A stretch of DNA of 64,000 nt from positions 62,001-126,000 of the forward strand of contig NZ_LXIE01000049.1 of NCBI RefSeq assembly GCF_001641085.1. The letters are read 5' to 3'. This DNA comes from Aequorivita soesokkakensis. Its GTDB lineage: Bacteria > Bacteroidota > Bacteroidia > Flavobacteriales > Flavobacteriaceae. The notes under the pieces are model-generated. The model made no database searches and was not told where the DNA came from. It was given only the letters and a program-made list of their open reading frames with translations. The translations under genes and the position numbers were made by a program. Positions 1 through 8,406 of this stretch are shown here, in pieces (position 1 is the stretch's first letter; each line of letters opens with the position of its first letter).

Positions 1-536
1 ATATTTATTCCTAAAGTATCAAATAGCTTTTGCGCGCGCTTGTATGGGCCAATTGAATTTTCCAGAAAATCGCAAGCAAATACGCCAATTTCAGGATTGA
101 AATTTTCGTGGCGGTGTTTTATTACCAAAACTGGTATATCAGAAGTGCGCACTACTTTTTCAGTATTGCTTCCAACGAAGACCTCTTTTAAACCAGAACT
201 TCCGTGAGACCCCATTACAATTAAATCTGCTTCAAACTCGCGGGCAACATCGTTCAATTCACTAAAAATTTTATAATTGTGCACGGCATCCGTTACCTTA
301 ATTCCTTCCAAATAGTCTTTGTCCAGAAATTCAGCAAAACGCTTTTCAGCCAATTTCATATAGTACATAGCCTCAAAAACCTCTTTGCTTTCATCGCGCG
401 TTACAACAGCGTCGCTAAGCCCCATCATGTGCAGCGCTACTATTTCAGCATTTTGCTTTTTTGCGATGTTTGCTGCAACTTCCAGCGCATATTCTGAATG
501 GTTGGAAAAATCTACGGGAACTAATATTTTTTTCAT
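1..536 (-). CDS. Universal stress protein, UspA family (3' end outside window)
   Basis: The reading frame starts at ATG 536 and is still open at base 1, so only the N-terminal ~178 residues are visible. It begins MKKILVPVDFSNHSEYAL, the usual first strand of the Usp fold with its Asp. It contains VMGSHGSSG followed by VGSNTEKVV, matching the ATP-binding G-2x-G-9x-G(S/T) motif. Flavobacterial proteins of this kind often carry two Usp domains in tandem, which would explain why the frame continues past the first domain. The start lies 10 bp after the stop of the hibernation factor gene, so the two are probably co-transcribed from the promoter at 873-916. The family role is stress survival; the ligand here is unknown. 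Confidence 0.9.
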   Translation of the reverse strand, partial: MKKILVPVDFSNHSEYALEVAANIAKKQNAEIVALHMMGLSDAVVTRDESKEVFEAMYYMKLAEKRFAEFLDKDYLEGIKVTDAVHNYKIFSELNDVAREFEADLIVMGSHGSSGLKEVFVGSNTEKVVRTSDIPVLVIKHRHENFNPEIGVFACDFLENSIGPYKRAQKLFDTLGIN

Positions 537-546
537 GATTTTGAGT

Positions 547-846
547 TTAATGGGTTGTGAATTTTGCTTTTCGTTTTTTTAGCTGTTTTTCAATATCTGA
601 AATGGTTTCTTTTGCGGCTGCCTCAAAACTCTCCTTTGTTGAAGTAGCGAAGATTTTTGGTCCTGGCAGACTAAGTTCTATTTCGCAAATATTGCCTTTG
701 CCATAATTATTGTTTTCAAGCTTAAAACTTACATCGGCTCTAATTAGCCATTCATATTTTTCACCCAGCTTTTTGAGTTTTTTTCCAACGAACTCGTTCA
801 TCGCTTCACTGGTAGGCATTTTCACGTATTGAATGTTTATAGTCAT
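547..846 (-). CDS. Short ribosome hibernation promoting factor (HPF/RaiA family)
   Basis: A 99-residue protein matching the short HPF/YfiA fold. It opens with MTINIQYVKMPTSEAM, has the helix NEFVGKKLKKLGEKYEWL, and ends with a basic helix (EKQLKKRKAKF) suited to binding 16S rRNA. The family binds the 30S decoding site and inactivates ribosomes in stationary phase or energy shortage. It is the first gene of a two-gene unit with the universal stress protein. Its promoter carries a Crp/Fnr-like dyad (903-916) and a TATATTTG box (873-880), so induction by low oxygen or energy stress is likely; that is inference. Confidence 0.9.
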   Translation of the reverse strand: MTINIQYVKMPTSEAMNEFVGKKLKKLGEKYEWLIRADVSFKLENNNYGKGNICEIELSLPGPKIFATSTKESFEAAAKETISDIEKQLKKRKAKFTTH

Positions 847-872
847 AATTTCCTGAATTGGTTTCTATTTTT

Positions 873-916
873 CAAATATAGCTCTTATTAAGAGCATTTA
901 AAATGACCAAAGTCAT
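873..916 (-). promoter_or_regulatory. Crp/Fnr-like dyad plus TAnnTTTG box for HPF/USP
   Basis: The forward strand reads ATGAC-CAAA-GTCAT at 903-916 (perfect arms, TGA-N6-TCA class). Reading the minus strand, TATATTTG lies at 880-873. Centre-to-centre distance is 33 bp, the class II activator position near -41. The box is about 27 bp before the HPF start. Confidence 0.75.
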
Positions 917-940
917 ATAAATACAGTTACCTTTAAAACA

Positions 941-966
941 AAAACGCCCACTTTCGCAGGCGTTTT
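941..966 (-). terminator. Rho-independent terminator of the TonB/lipoprotein operon
   Basis: The stem AAAACGCC/GGCGTTTT encloses a 10-nt loop. On the minus strand it is followed by a T-rich tract. It lies 26 bp after the lipoprotein stop and before the HPF promoter, so it insulates the two units. Confidence 0.8.
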
Positions 967-991
967 CAGAAACAATAAAAAACAACAATAT

Positions 992-1846
992 TTAAAATTC
1001 CAGTTCAAAGTAAAGACTACTTTCTGGATTGGACTCCGTAACGTCTTCGCCTTTTAATACTTCGCCGCTTTGGTTTAACAGTTTTAGATTTACTTTCCAG
1101 TAACCAGTCATAGTTAAAGACAATTTCCCGTTATACATTTTTGTTGTGGGATTAAAGGTTAAATCCTCATTGTTTGGCGAACTGTGGTTGCCCATTCCAG
1201 GCATTCTTGGGTCAACCGTGATTTTATAGTTTTCAACCACGGGAAAACTCATCATATTCTCCATTTTGTAAAGCACAGCCTGAAAATCATTGATGGCAAC
1301 TTGTGGTGTTTTAGGATTTACGTATGCCAAAACATATCTATTGTCATCACTTCCCATAAACACCTGCACTTTATTCAGTCCGTCTGCTGGTTGTGTTACA
1401 GAAACGCGGTGGGTTTCGGTCATTGCTTGTCCGTTCAAGTTATAATTGAGCGTTACATCCCAATATTCTGTATCATTTCCTGGCATTTGAAAAACAATAT
1501 AGCCTTTATAAACCGAATTGCTTTCCGTATTGCTCAACATACTGTGCGGTGCCGAATGTTCCATTGTTTCCATATGCATCATCGGCATCCAGGTTGCAGC
1601 AGCATTGGTAACGTATTTGTCGCTAGCCATGTCTTTTATTCTGATTGAAATTTCATTGTAGCCTACTTCCAAAGCAGTCTTTTCTGAATAGATTTCTACG
1701 GAATGGTCTGCGGATGGAAATTCATAAATTTTATTCAAACCTTCTACTGGGTTTGGTTCCATTGGGGTTTCATCATTGTCATCGGAACAACTTACAAATG
1801 AAACTGACAGAATTAGGATTGCGAAAATATATTTTAATGTTTTCAT
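992..1846 (-). CDS. Met/His-rich lipoprotein, probably copper-binding (YtkA-like domains)
   Basis: 284 residues with a lipoprotein signal (lipobox SFVSC, Cys20) followed by an acidic linker. The mature part looks like two beta-sandwich domains of the YtkA/FixH-like type. A cluster WMPMMHMETMEHSAPHSM (about residues 86-103) and PRMPGMGNH near residue 214 are rich in Met and His, as expected for periplasmic Cu(I)/Cu(II) ligation. It follows the TonB receptor gene by 13 bp in the same operon. The receptor has NosA/OprC-type copper receptor features, so a role as copper-binding partner in the cell envelope is reasonable. No experimentally characterised relative is known to me. Confidence 0.75.
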   Translation of the reverse strand: MKTLKYIFAILILSVSFVSCSDDNDETPMEPNPVEGLNKIYEFPSADHSVEIYSEKTALEVGYNEISIRIKDMASDKYVTNAAATWMPMMHMETMEHSAPHSMLSNTESNSVYKGYIVFQMPGNDTEYWDVTLNYNLNGQAMTETHRVSVTQPADGLNKVQVFMGSDDNRYVLAYVNPKTPQVAINDFQAVLYKMENMMSFPVVENYKITVDPRMPGMGNHSSPNNEDLTFNPTTKMYNGKLSLTMTGYWKVNLKLLNQSGEVLKGEDVTESNPESSLYFELEF

Positions 1847-1859
1847 AATTATAGTTTTA

Positions 1860-3899
1860 TTAATTGATTGAATAAGAAATTGTTAAATAAAAATTTCTGC
1901 CCATCCGTGGAATGTTGTTCCAATCTGTATAGGTAGAGTAATAAGTGTCTAGAATGTTTTCAATTCCAGCTTTTACAAAAAGATCATTTTCATTGATGAA
2001 AAATCGCTTCCCGAAACTCGCCGAAAGCGTTGCATAAGCAGCACTTTTGGTTTCGCCATAAGTAGGATTGAAATTGGTTTGCTCTCCAGCGCCATCAACG
2101 GATAGCGATGCTGAAAATTGATTTTTATAAAAATCGAGGGCGCTTCTGTATGAAATGGGACTTATTAATGGCAGGTTTTCACCTTCGTCGTCAATTCCAC
2201 GGTGATAGGAAATATTACCCGTTAATTTAAAGGCATTGGAAATACTATACTTTCCCGTAAGCGTTGCATTGAAAAGCTGCGCATACTCCAGATTGGTATA
2301 AATCTTCACCCCATCAGCGCCAATGGTCATCGTGCTCAGCGAATTATCCACCACACCAATTATATAATTGAAAATGTGGAAATAATTTGCAGCGGCAGTA
2401 ATTTCAAAAGTTGGTTTTTTATAGGTCACGGAAATATTGGCGTCTGCAGAGCTTTCCGTATTTAAGTCTGGATCGCCAATGTAATCGTGGTTATCAAAAC
2501 TATTGAACAAATAAAACCCATACCCTTCCGAAACCGAAGGCGCCCGTTCGCCGTAGGAAACACCACCATTAAAGTGAAAATCATTCACCATTTTGTGGTA
2601 TTGTGCTGAAAAGCTTTTCAGAAAACGGGTATTTGTACGATCCATTTCTGGGTAAAAGATTTTTAAACTGTTCAACCCAAAATCATCCGCAACCGTGTTT
2701 GAATGGTACGCCAAACGTGTGGAAAGTTTCAGTGAAGCTTTTTCAAAAGCAATATGGTCTTCGGCATAAAATCCAACATCCTTTGTCCGCACATCTGGCC
2801 ACGTCAACATAAACATCAACGGCTCGTTACTGTCAGCCGGGTACATCGTCATTTCCGCATAACTCTTGTTGTAAAACCCATCTAATTTTAAGAAGAAATG
2901 ATTCTTTTCTTTATTGAAATTGGCTTGCGTATAAAAACCAGCCGTTTCGCTCCAACCCGGCATATCCATGTGTATCGGCACGTCTGGGCGCTTGGTATCG
3001 TCCATTACGTGTTTTATGTTATTGTAATACAGTTTAGATTCCCAATTGGTGAAATTACCAAGCAAAGTATCCTGATTAAAACTCACCGAGCTAATCACCG
3101 CGCGCGCCAAGGAAACATCCATCGTCAATGCTGGATAGCCCACATCGTTCGCTTCGTCATAAATTAAAGTGGCAGAAATGGATTTGTCGGCAGCCAATTT
3201 ATATCCAGAATTGACAGAGAAATTATATTTTTCAAATTGAGAAAAGAACACTTCTCTATCGCCGCCGGCTTTATAATTATCTGCTTTTCGATAGATTCCG
3301 TCAGTGTTCAAATAGAATTTTTCATCAGAATAGTTCAGCTCACCACCAAACACACGCATCAGGTTATTGCTTTCAAAAGCGCTTTCCACTGAACCGTTCC
3401 AGCCAGTTGGTTTAAAATTGCTTTTGTCCAGTTTTAGGTTGATGCCACCACCAATTGTATTTCCAAAAGCTGCACCTTGCTGACTTGAACCAATTTGCGC
3501 TTCCGAAAGATTTGACACGTCAACATAAGATGTTATCGGGTCCATTTTATCGGTACAGGCGCCAAAAACCTGCATACCGTCAATGGTTACCGCCAAACGT
3601 TCCGAAGCCATATCGTTCATGGTTGGTTCCCAAGCGTAGGCGCCGCGTTTCACCATATTGATGCTGAGCGATGATTCCAAAAACTCGTCTAGAGTTGACA
3701 ACGGTTTTCGCTGCTTTTGATGATCCAATTGCTTGCCAGCCGAAATTACGATCACCTCGTTAAGATGAATCAATTTCAAGCTATCCGCAGGCGTTTCCTG
3801 TGCATACAATTGCGACATAAAAGTACCGCAAAACAGTGCACACCAAAGGCAGCCCATAAGTATTCCCCGTGAAGGAAATACACTTATAAATGCTTTCAT
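1860..3899 (-). CDS. TonB-dependent outer-membrane receptor, copper (NosA/OprC) type
   Basis: 679 residues, with a signal peptide ending near residue 33, a plug domain (about 50-170) and a 22-strand barrel ending in the aromatic-rich NFYLTISYSIN. The plug contains FGACTDKMDPITSYV, very like the Cys/Met motif of NosA and OprC, which take up copper through the outer membrane. It lies between the small Cys protein gene (83 bp upstream) and the Met/His-rich lipoprotein gene (13 bp downstream), all co-directional. No separate promoter is obvious in the 83-bp gap, so the regulated promoter at 4365-4408 may serve all three. Size and barrel are normal for the family. Copper specificity rests on the plug motif and neighbour. 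Confidence 0.85.
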   Translation of the reverse strand: MKAFISVFPSRGILMGCLWCALFCGTFMSQLYAQETPADSLKLIHLNEVIVISAGKQLDHQKQRKPLSTLDEFLESSLSINMVKRGAYAWEPTMNDMASERLAVTIDGMQVFGACTDKMDPITSYVDVSNLSEAQIGSSQQGAAFGNTIGGGINLKLDKSNFKPTGWNGSVESAFESNNLMRVFGGELNYSDEKFYLNTDGIYRKADNYKAGGDREVFFSQFEKYNFSVNSGYKLAADKSISATLIYDEANDVGYPALTMDVSLARAVISSVSFNQDTLLGNFTNWESKLYYNNIKHVMDDTKRPDVPIHMDMPGWSETAGFYTQANFNKEKNHFFLKLDGFYNKSYAEMTMYPADSNEPLMFMLTWPDVRTKDVGFYAEDHIAFEKASLKLSTRLAYHSNTVADDFGLNSLKIFYPEMDRTNTRFLKSFSAQYHKMVNDFHFNGGVSYGERAPSVSEGYGFYLFNSFDNHDYIGDPDLNTESSADANISVTYKKPTFEITAAANYFHIFNYIIGVVDNSLSTMTIGADGVKIYTNLEYAQLFNATLTGKYSISNAFKLTGNISYHRGIDDEGENLPLISPISYRSALDFYKNQFSASLSVDGAGEQTNFNPTYGETKSAAYATLSASFGKRFFINENDLFVKAGIENILDTYYSTYTDWNNIPRMGRNFYLTISYSIN

Positions 3900-3982
3900 T
3901 TTATGATAGTTTTGATAGTTTAATAAGAATTGTCACGTTGAAAATATTCCGAAGAAATTTCAATTATGACCGTTGCTATAAA

Positions 3983-4360
3983 TTATCCCAACTGTGGCGG
4001 ATGAAGGATTTTTGAAGTAAAAAGGGAAGAATTCAAATTTGGCTTGTAGCCTATGTTTTTAAAGGAAATAATTTCAGTTGCCGAAGCAAAAGTATATTCT
4101 GATATATTTTCTGAAATGATAAATTGTGGAATCTCAGTTTTTAATGTTTTGCCGCTGAACGGGTTTTTATCTTCTGCCCCAGCCTCTTTTGCAAGTTCTT
4201 TGGTTAAATGACACTTTCCGTTACAGTGCATTTCGGGCTTGTCTTTGTTTTCACAAAGTACATTTACTATGTAATCATAATTCACAACATACTCAACCAC
4301 GGGCCACAATGGTTTTGTGAGCATTATCAGGGAAGCGACTATGAGAATTACATTTTTCAC
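3983..4360 (-). CDS. Small exported/membrane-anchored Cys-containing protein, unknown function
   Basis: 125 residues from a GTG start. A hydrophobic N-terminus (residues 1-30) is followed by CENKDKPEMHCNGKCHL, giving three Cys and two His within 17 residues, a plausible metal site. The C-terminus ends SKILHPPQLG. It heads the copper receptor/lipoprotein cluster. The GTG start lies only 4 nt after a TATATTTG box, so the mRNA may be leaderless. A second small protein at 38588-38986 has the same layout (GTG start, hydrophobic N-terminus, His/Cys stretch, ending with a hydrophobic-PP pair) and heads the other metal operon. I do not recognise a characterised family. Confidence 0.75.
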   Translation of the reverse strand: MKNVILIVASLIMLTKPLWPVVEYVVNYDYIVNVLCENKDKPEMHCNGKCHLTKELAKEAGAEDKNPFSGKTLKTEIPQFIISENISEYTFASATEIISFKNIGYKPNLNSSLFTSKILHPPQLG

Positions 4361-4364
4361 AGAG

Positions 4365-4408
4365 CAAATATAGTATCGCTAAGCCGTTTCAAAAATGATT
4401 TTCGTCAC
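4365..4408 (-). promoter_or_regulatory. Crp/Fnr-like dyad plus TAnnTTTG box for the small Cys protein/TonB unit
   Basis: TGA-N6-TCA at 4396-4407 (forward ATGAT-TTTC-GTCAC) is centred 33 bp from TATATTTG (minus strand, 4372-4365). The box ends 4 nt before the GTG start. Confidence 0.65.
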
Positions 4409-4442
4409 ATTTTTCAGCTAATTAAAAAGAAAGATTTTATCA

Positions 4443-4478
4443 TAAAAAAACCTGTTTCCCAAAATAATTGAAAACAGG
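4443..4478 (-). terminator. Terminator after the DUF2892 gene
   Basis: On the minus strand, CCTGTTT pairs with AAACAGG and is followed by seven T. It sits 36 bp after the DUF2892 stop and ends the TolC-RND operon before the next promoter. Confidence 0.75.
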
Positions 4479-4513
4479 ATTTATTTAAATTATAACTGAT
4501 TTTACGAGGTTAG

Positions 4514-4720
4514 CTATGCACAGCAGCTTTCTCCTTCGTCCTTTACACCGAGTTTCTTGAGTATTTTTTCCATCAAGCACCATTTTGTAAAAGATGATTG
4601 CAGTAAGTTGACACCCACAAAACCTGTGAACCACAACCAATTAATATTCACATAAACAGCCAAAATAAGACTGGTCAAAATAAAAGTCCCGGCAATTGCC
4701 CTGATATATCTGTTAATCAT
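4514..4720 (-). CDS. DUF2892 (YgaP-like) small membrane protein
   Basis: 68 residues. Two hydrophobic segments, IAGTFILTSLILAVYVNINW and WFTGFVGVNLLQSSFT, match the DUF2892 hairpin found fused to rhodanese in YgaP. The protein continues with KWCLMEKILKKLGVKDEGESCCA, giving a Cys after the second helix and a terminal Cys pair that could bind metal or carry sulfane sulfur. It is the last gene of the operon TolC-adaptor-RND-PII-like-DUF2892, 75 bp after the PII-like gene. The family is common beside sulfur and metal resistance genes. The exact function is unknown. Confidence 0.8.
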   Translation of the reverse strand: MINRYIRAIAGTFILTSLILAVYVNINWLWFTGFVGVNLLQSSFTKWCLMEKILKKLGVKDEGESCCA

Positions 4721-4767
4721 AATATTGAAATTTTAAAATTAAACAATCTTGATTGTCCTCTCCATCA

Positions 4768-4797
4768 CCTCCCCTTCGGGGAGGCCGGGAGGGGCCT
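4768..4797. repeat. Dispersed GC-rich repeat, copy 1
   Basis: A 30-bp element built as CCTCCCCT-NN-GGGGAGG-NNN-GGAGGGG, containing an internal hairpin. It matches a second copy at 34002-34031 at 24 of 30 positions. It overlaps the first two bases of the PII-like gene stop codon (4796-4798). Confidence 0.7.
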
Positions 4798-5101
4798 AAA
4801 TGCTCCGTTCTATCGGTACCACAACCGCATGAATTGGGTTGTTTGTTTCCAGGTTTTCATTAAATTTTTCTACCAAATCGAAAAACGAATCAATCCTTTC
4901 ATCCTCGGTAAAAGAGAAAAACATACTGCTGTCCGCTCCGCCTTTTTCCGAAGGAAACCAATTGGAGTTCATCATAAAGGATGACACATTTTTATAGCCT
5001 TCAATATCGGAGCCGCTATAACTCTCAATTTTCGCTTTTTTGAAAAGCTGTAGCACGTCTTTCTGAAATTCGTCTACAACGGTTACAATTAGTAGTTTCA
5101 T
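4796..5101 (-). CDS. PII-like small protein linked to an RND pump
   Basis: 101 residues. The start KLLIVTVVDEFQKDVLQLFKKAKI and the end HAVVVPIERSI resemble the ferredoxin-like fold of nitrogen PII/CutA-type proteins (DUF3240-like), which are often encoded next to RND pumps. The middle loop, SDIEGYKNVSSFMMNSNWF, has no Tyr-uridylylation motif. It lies 75 bp after the RND permease gene and before DUF2892. A likely job is sensing or modulating the pump; the ligand is unknown. The stop codon overlaps a dispersed repeat at 4768-4797. Confidence 0.7.
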   Translation of the reverse strand: MKLLIVTVVDEFQKDVLQLFKKAKIESYSGSDIEGYKNVSSFMMNSNWFPSEKGGADSSMFFSFTEDERIDSFFDLVEKFNENLETNNPIHAVVVPIERSI

Positions 5102-5176
5102 AATAAAAATGTTTATGGTTTATTGTTTGTGGTTTTTGGTTATTTTACTCACAATCACATCTTTTCTGTTTATTCT

Positions 5177-8100
5177 TTACTCTTTTTTCTCCCCTAACTC
5201 TTTGTCTTTTTCCTCAAAATTCTTCCGTTCAATCATATAATAAACCAATGGTACTACAAGTAATGTAAGTACAGTTGAAACAATAGTTCCGCCCATTAGT
5301 GAAATGGCAAGTCCTTGGAAAATTGGGTCAAACAGTATTACAAATGCTCCAATTACCACCGTTCCCGCAGTCAATAAAATTGGGGTTGTCCGTACGGCGC
5401 CCGCTTCAATAACGGCTTGCTTTAACGGAATTCCCTCAGCAGTTCGAAGATTTATAAAGTCAATCAACAACACCGAGTTCCGCACCATTATTCCTGCCAG
5501 GGCAATCATCCCAATAAAGGAAGTAGCGGTAAAAAACGCGCCCATTATCCAGTGGCCAAGCACAATCCCTATCAATGAGAGGGGAATGGCAACCATCATT
5601 ACCACAGGCGCTTTAAAGTTTTGGAACCAACCAACTATCAAAATGTAAATGATGATGATTACGCCCAAAAACGCAATCCCCAAATCGCGGAATACTTCCA
5701 GTGTAATCTGCCATTCGCCATCCCATTTCACCGTAAAATCGTCTTCGTGTTCGGGTTGCTGTAAATACAGTTCGTTCATTTTGTAACCAGTTGGTAGTTC
5801 AATATTATTCAGCTTGTCCGTCATCCCCAATATGGCATACACCGGACTTTCGAGCTCCCCGGCCATATCCGCCAACACATAAACCACGCGTTTTTGGTTT
5901 TTGCGATAAATACTCTTGGCACGGATGCTTTCCCGTATATCGACCAAATCGCCCACAGAAAACATATTACCTTGTTTGGAAGCAATCTTCAACTGTGAAA
6001 TATCCTGAATGGTCGATTTTTCCTTTTCATCCAAAGCAAGCAAAATACCTACTTGGTTCGTAGCATCTTCAGCATACAGATTGGTAACAGGTTTATCCGA
6101 AAGTGCCATATTCATTGTGTAAACAATCTGTTGTGGCGCCACGCCGTAACGCATCGCTTTTTCTTTGTCTATAATAAATTCGTATTCCTTTTGGTCTGCT
6201 TCAACCATCCAATCTACATCTACCACATCTTGGGTTTCGTTCAGAATGTTTTCAACTTGTTTTGCAACTGCAATTTGTTGGTCATAATCGGGTCCATATA
6301 TTTCAGCAACTATCGTAGAAAGTACTGGTGGTCCCGGTGGGACTTCCACTATTTTCACATTTGCGCCAAACTTTTTTCCAATTTCCTGAATGCGCGGACG
6401 AATCAATTTTGCAATATCGTGGCTCTGTTCTTTTCTATCTTTCTTCCCTACCAAATTCACTTGAATATCAGCCATATTGCTACCACCGCGTAAATCGTAA
6501 TGGCGCACCAAACCGTTAAAGGTTATCGGTGCCGAAGTACCCACGTAATTTTGATAATTCACTACCAAAGGCTGTGTTGAAAGATATTGTCCAATTTCAC
6601 GGGCAACCACTGCTGTTCTTTCCAAAGTGGTTCCCTCTGGCATATCTATCACTACCTGCATTTCGTTTTTATTGTCGAAAGGCAGCATTTTCACGGCAAC
6701 CGATTTGGTAAAAAACATCATTATCGATCCCAAAAGCATCACAATGGTAATCCCCAAAAACAGCCAACGTGTTTTTTTGTTTTCGATTAAAGGCGTTTCA
6801 AATTTTGAGTAAATTCTATAAATAAAAGTACGCTCCAAAGGTTTTTCCTCTTTCGGTGCTTTTCCTTTTTTCTCTTTTTCACGAAGAAAAATATAGCCTA
6901 AATATGGTGTTATAGTCAAGGCCACGAATAACGATAGTATCATCGCAATAGAAGCTCCAATAGGCATTGGCGACATATATGGCCCCATCAGTCCGGAAAC
7001 AAACGCCATTGGCAATACCGAAGCGATTACCGTAAACGTTGCCAAAATGGTTGGGTTTCCTACTTCGTTTATTGCGTAAATAGCTGCTTGCTTAAACGGC
7101 AAGCGCTTCATCTTGAAATGCCGGTGCATATTCTCTGCAATAATGATGGAGTCGTCCACCACAATTCCCGTTACGAATACCAAAGCGAAAAGCGTAATTC
7201 TGTTTAGCGTATAATCAAGCAAATAATAACTCAAAAGTGTCAAGGCAAACGTAATTGGCACTGAAAGAAAAACCACCAAACCACCGCGCCAGCCCATGGC
7301 GAGCATTACCACCAAAGTAACGGCGAAGATAGCACCAATAAGGTGCATCAACAGTTCTGATACTTTGTGGGAAGCTGTTTCGCCGTAGTTACGTGTTATT
7401 TCTACGTGAACGTCATCTGGAATTAAGTTGCTTCGCAAATGATCTACTTTATCGATAATTACATCCGCAATTTTCATTGCATCGGCTCCTTTTCTTTTTG
7501 CAACCGAAATGGTTACGGCAGGATATTCGGAAGGATACTTTGAAATATTATCGCTAGCGCCTCCAAATCCAAAGGAAACATAATGACTTGGAATTTCCGG
7601 ACCATCAAAAATAGCCGCAATCTGTTTTAAATAAATGGGTTGGTTCTGCTGTACGCCCACTACCAAGTTTTCCACATCTGTTACGGACTTTAGGAAATTT
7701 CCGGTAGTAACCAAAAACTCCGTATCGTTCTTATCAAAACTGCCCGAGCCCAGTTGCTGGTTGTTTGCCTTTATCATTTCGGCAACGCCCAAAAAGTCTA
7801 GACCGCTTGCAGCTAATTTGTCTTTGTCCAAAACCACTCTTAGTTGTCTATTTCGACCGCCAACCTTTTTGGTATTAGAAACTTCACTCACCTTTTCAAT
7901 TTCTTGTGTGAGTTCGTCCGAAATCTGTTTCAGTTGAAAATCGTCATAATTTTCGCTCCAAAGTGTAATTCCAAGCATTGGCACATCATCAATAGCACGC
8001 GGTTTTACAAGCGGCATGGTAACGCCCGGAGGCATTTGGTCCATATGCTTGTTCATTTCGTTATAGAGTTTTACGAAGGAACGCTCAATACCCTCGCCCA

Positions 8101-8404
8101 CATAAAATTGTACGATTACCATCGCGCCTTCTTTCGAAGAAGTGGAATAAACATATTCCACCCCCGGAATATTGGAAACCAGTTTTTCCAAAGGTTTTAC
8201 TACCCTCGATTCTACCTCGGTTGGGGAGGCGCCGGGGTAGCCCACGAAGATGTCGGCCATCGCCACATCAATCTGTGGTTCTTCCTCGCGCGGTATCAAA
8301 AACGAACTGTAAACGCCGATGACCATAAACACGATCATCAACAGCACCGTAAGCTTTGAGCCTATAAATAACTTGGCAATTTTGCCTGCTAATCCGTCCT
8401 TCAT
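5177..8404 (-). CDS. RND-family inner-membrane efflux permease (AcrB superfamily)
   Basis: 1075 residues. It starts with a cytoplasmic helix and TM1 (about 12-34) followed by IPREEEPQIDVAMADIFV, typical of this RND subgroup. Two large periplasmic loops and a second TM block (VALTITPYLGYIF and the later GMIALAGIMVRNSVLLIDF) complete the 12-TM layout. The TM4 region VVDDSIIIAENMHRH carries the paired Asp residues used for proton transfer. It overlaps functionally with the adaptor gene 2 bp upstream and the TolC gene. This subgroup often travels with DUF302, DUF2892 and PII-like genes. The substrate is not certain; metal or sulfur compounds are likelier than drugs in this context. Confidence 0.9.
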   Translation of the reverse strand: MKDGLAGKIAKLFIGSKLTVLLMIVFMVIGVYSSFLIPREEEPQIDVAMADIFVGYPGASPTEVESRVVKPLEKLVSNIPGVEYVYSTSSKEGAMVIVQFYVGEGIERSFVKLYNEMNKHMDQMPPGVTMPLVKPRAIDDVPMLGITLWSENYDDFQLKQISDELTQEIEKVSEVSNTKKVGGRNRQLRVVLDKDKLAASGLDFLGVAEMIKANNQQLGSGSFDKNDTEFLVTTGNFLKSVTDVENLVVGVQQNQPIYLKQIAAIFDGPEIPSHYVSFGFGGASDNISKYPSEYPAVTISVAKRKGADAMKIADVIIDKVDHLRSNLIPDDVHVEITRNYGETASHKVSELLMHLIGAIFAVTLVVMLAMGWRGGLVVFLSVPITFALTLLSYYLLDYTLNRITLFALVFVTGIVVDDSIIIAENMHRHFKMKRLPFKQAAIYAINEVGNPTILATFTVIASVLPMAFVSGLMGPYMSPMPIGASIAMILSLFVALTITPYLGYIFLREKEKKGKAPKEEKPLERTFIYRIYSKFETPLIENKKTRWLFLGITIVMLLGSIMMFFTKSVAVKMLPFDNKNEMQVVIDMPEGTTLERTAVVAREIGQYLSTQPLVVNYQNYVGTSAPITFNGLVRHYDLRGGSNMADIQVNLVGKKDRKEQSHDIAKLIRPRIQEIGKKFGANVKIVEVPPGPPVLSTIVAEIYGPDYDQQIAVAKQVENILNETQDVVDVDWMVEADQKEYEFIIDKEKAMRYGVAPQQIVYTMNMALSDKPVTNLYAEDATNQVGILLALDEKEKSTIQDISQLKIASKQGNMFSVGDLVDIRESIRAKSIYRKNQKRVVYVLADMAGELESPVYAILGMTDKLNNIELPTGYKMNELYLQQPEHEDDFTVKWDGEWQITLEVFRDLGIAFLGVIIIIYILIVGWFQNFKAPVVMMVAIPLSLIGIVLGHWIMGAFFTATSFIGMIALAGIMVRNSVLLIDFINLRTAEGIPLKQAVIEAGAVRTTPILLTAGTVVIGAFVILFDPIFQGLAISLMGGTIVSTVLTLLVVPLVYYMIERKNFEEKDKELGEKKE

Positions 8405-8406
8405 CG

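Noticed and set aside
5304-8359. Several plus-strand frames opposite the RND permease
   Set aside because: They are antisense shadows of a well-supported gene and have no recognisable domains.
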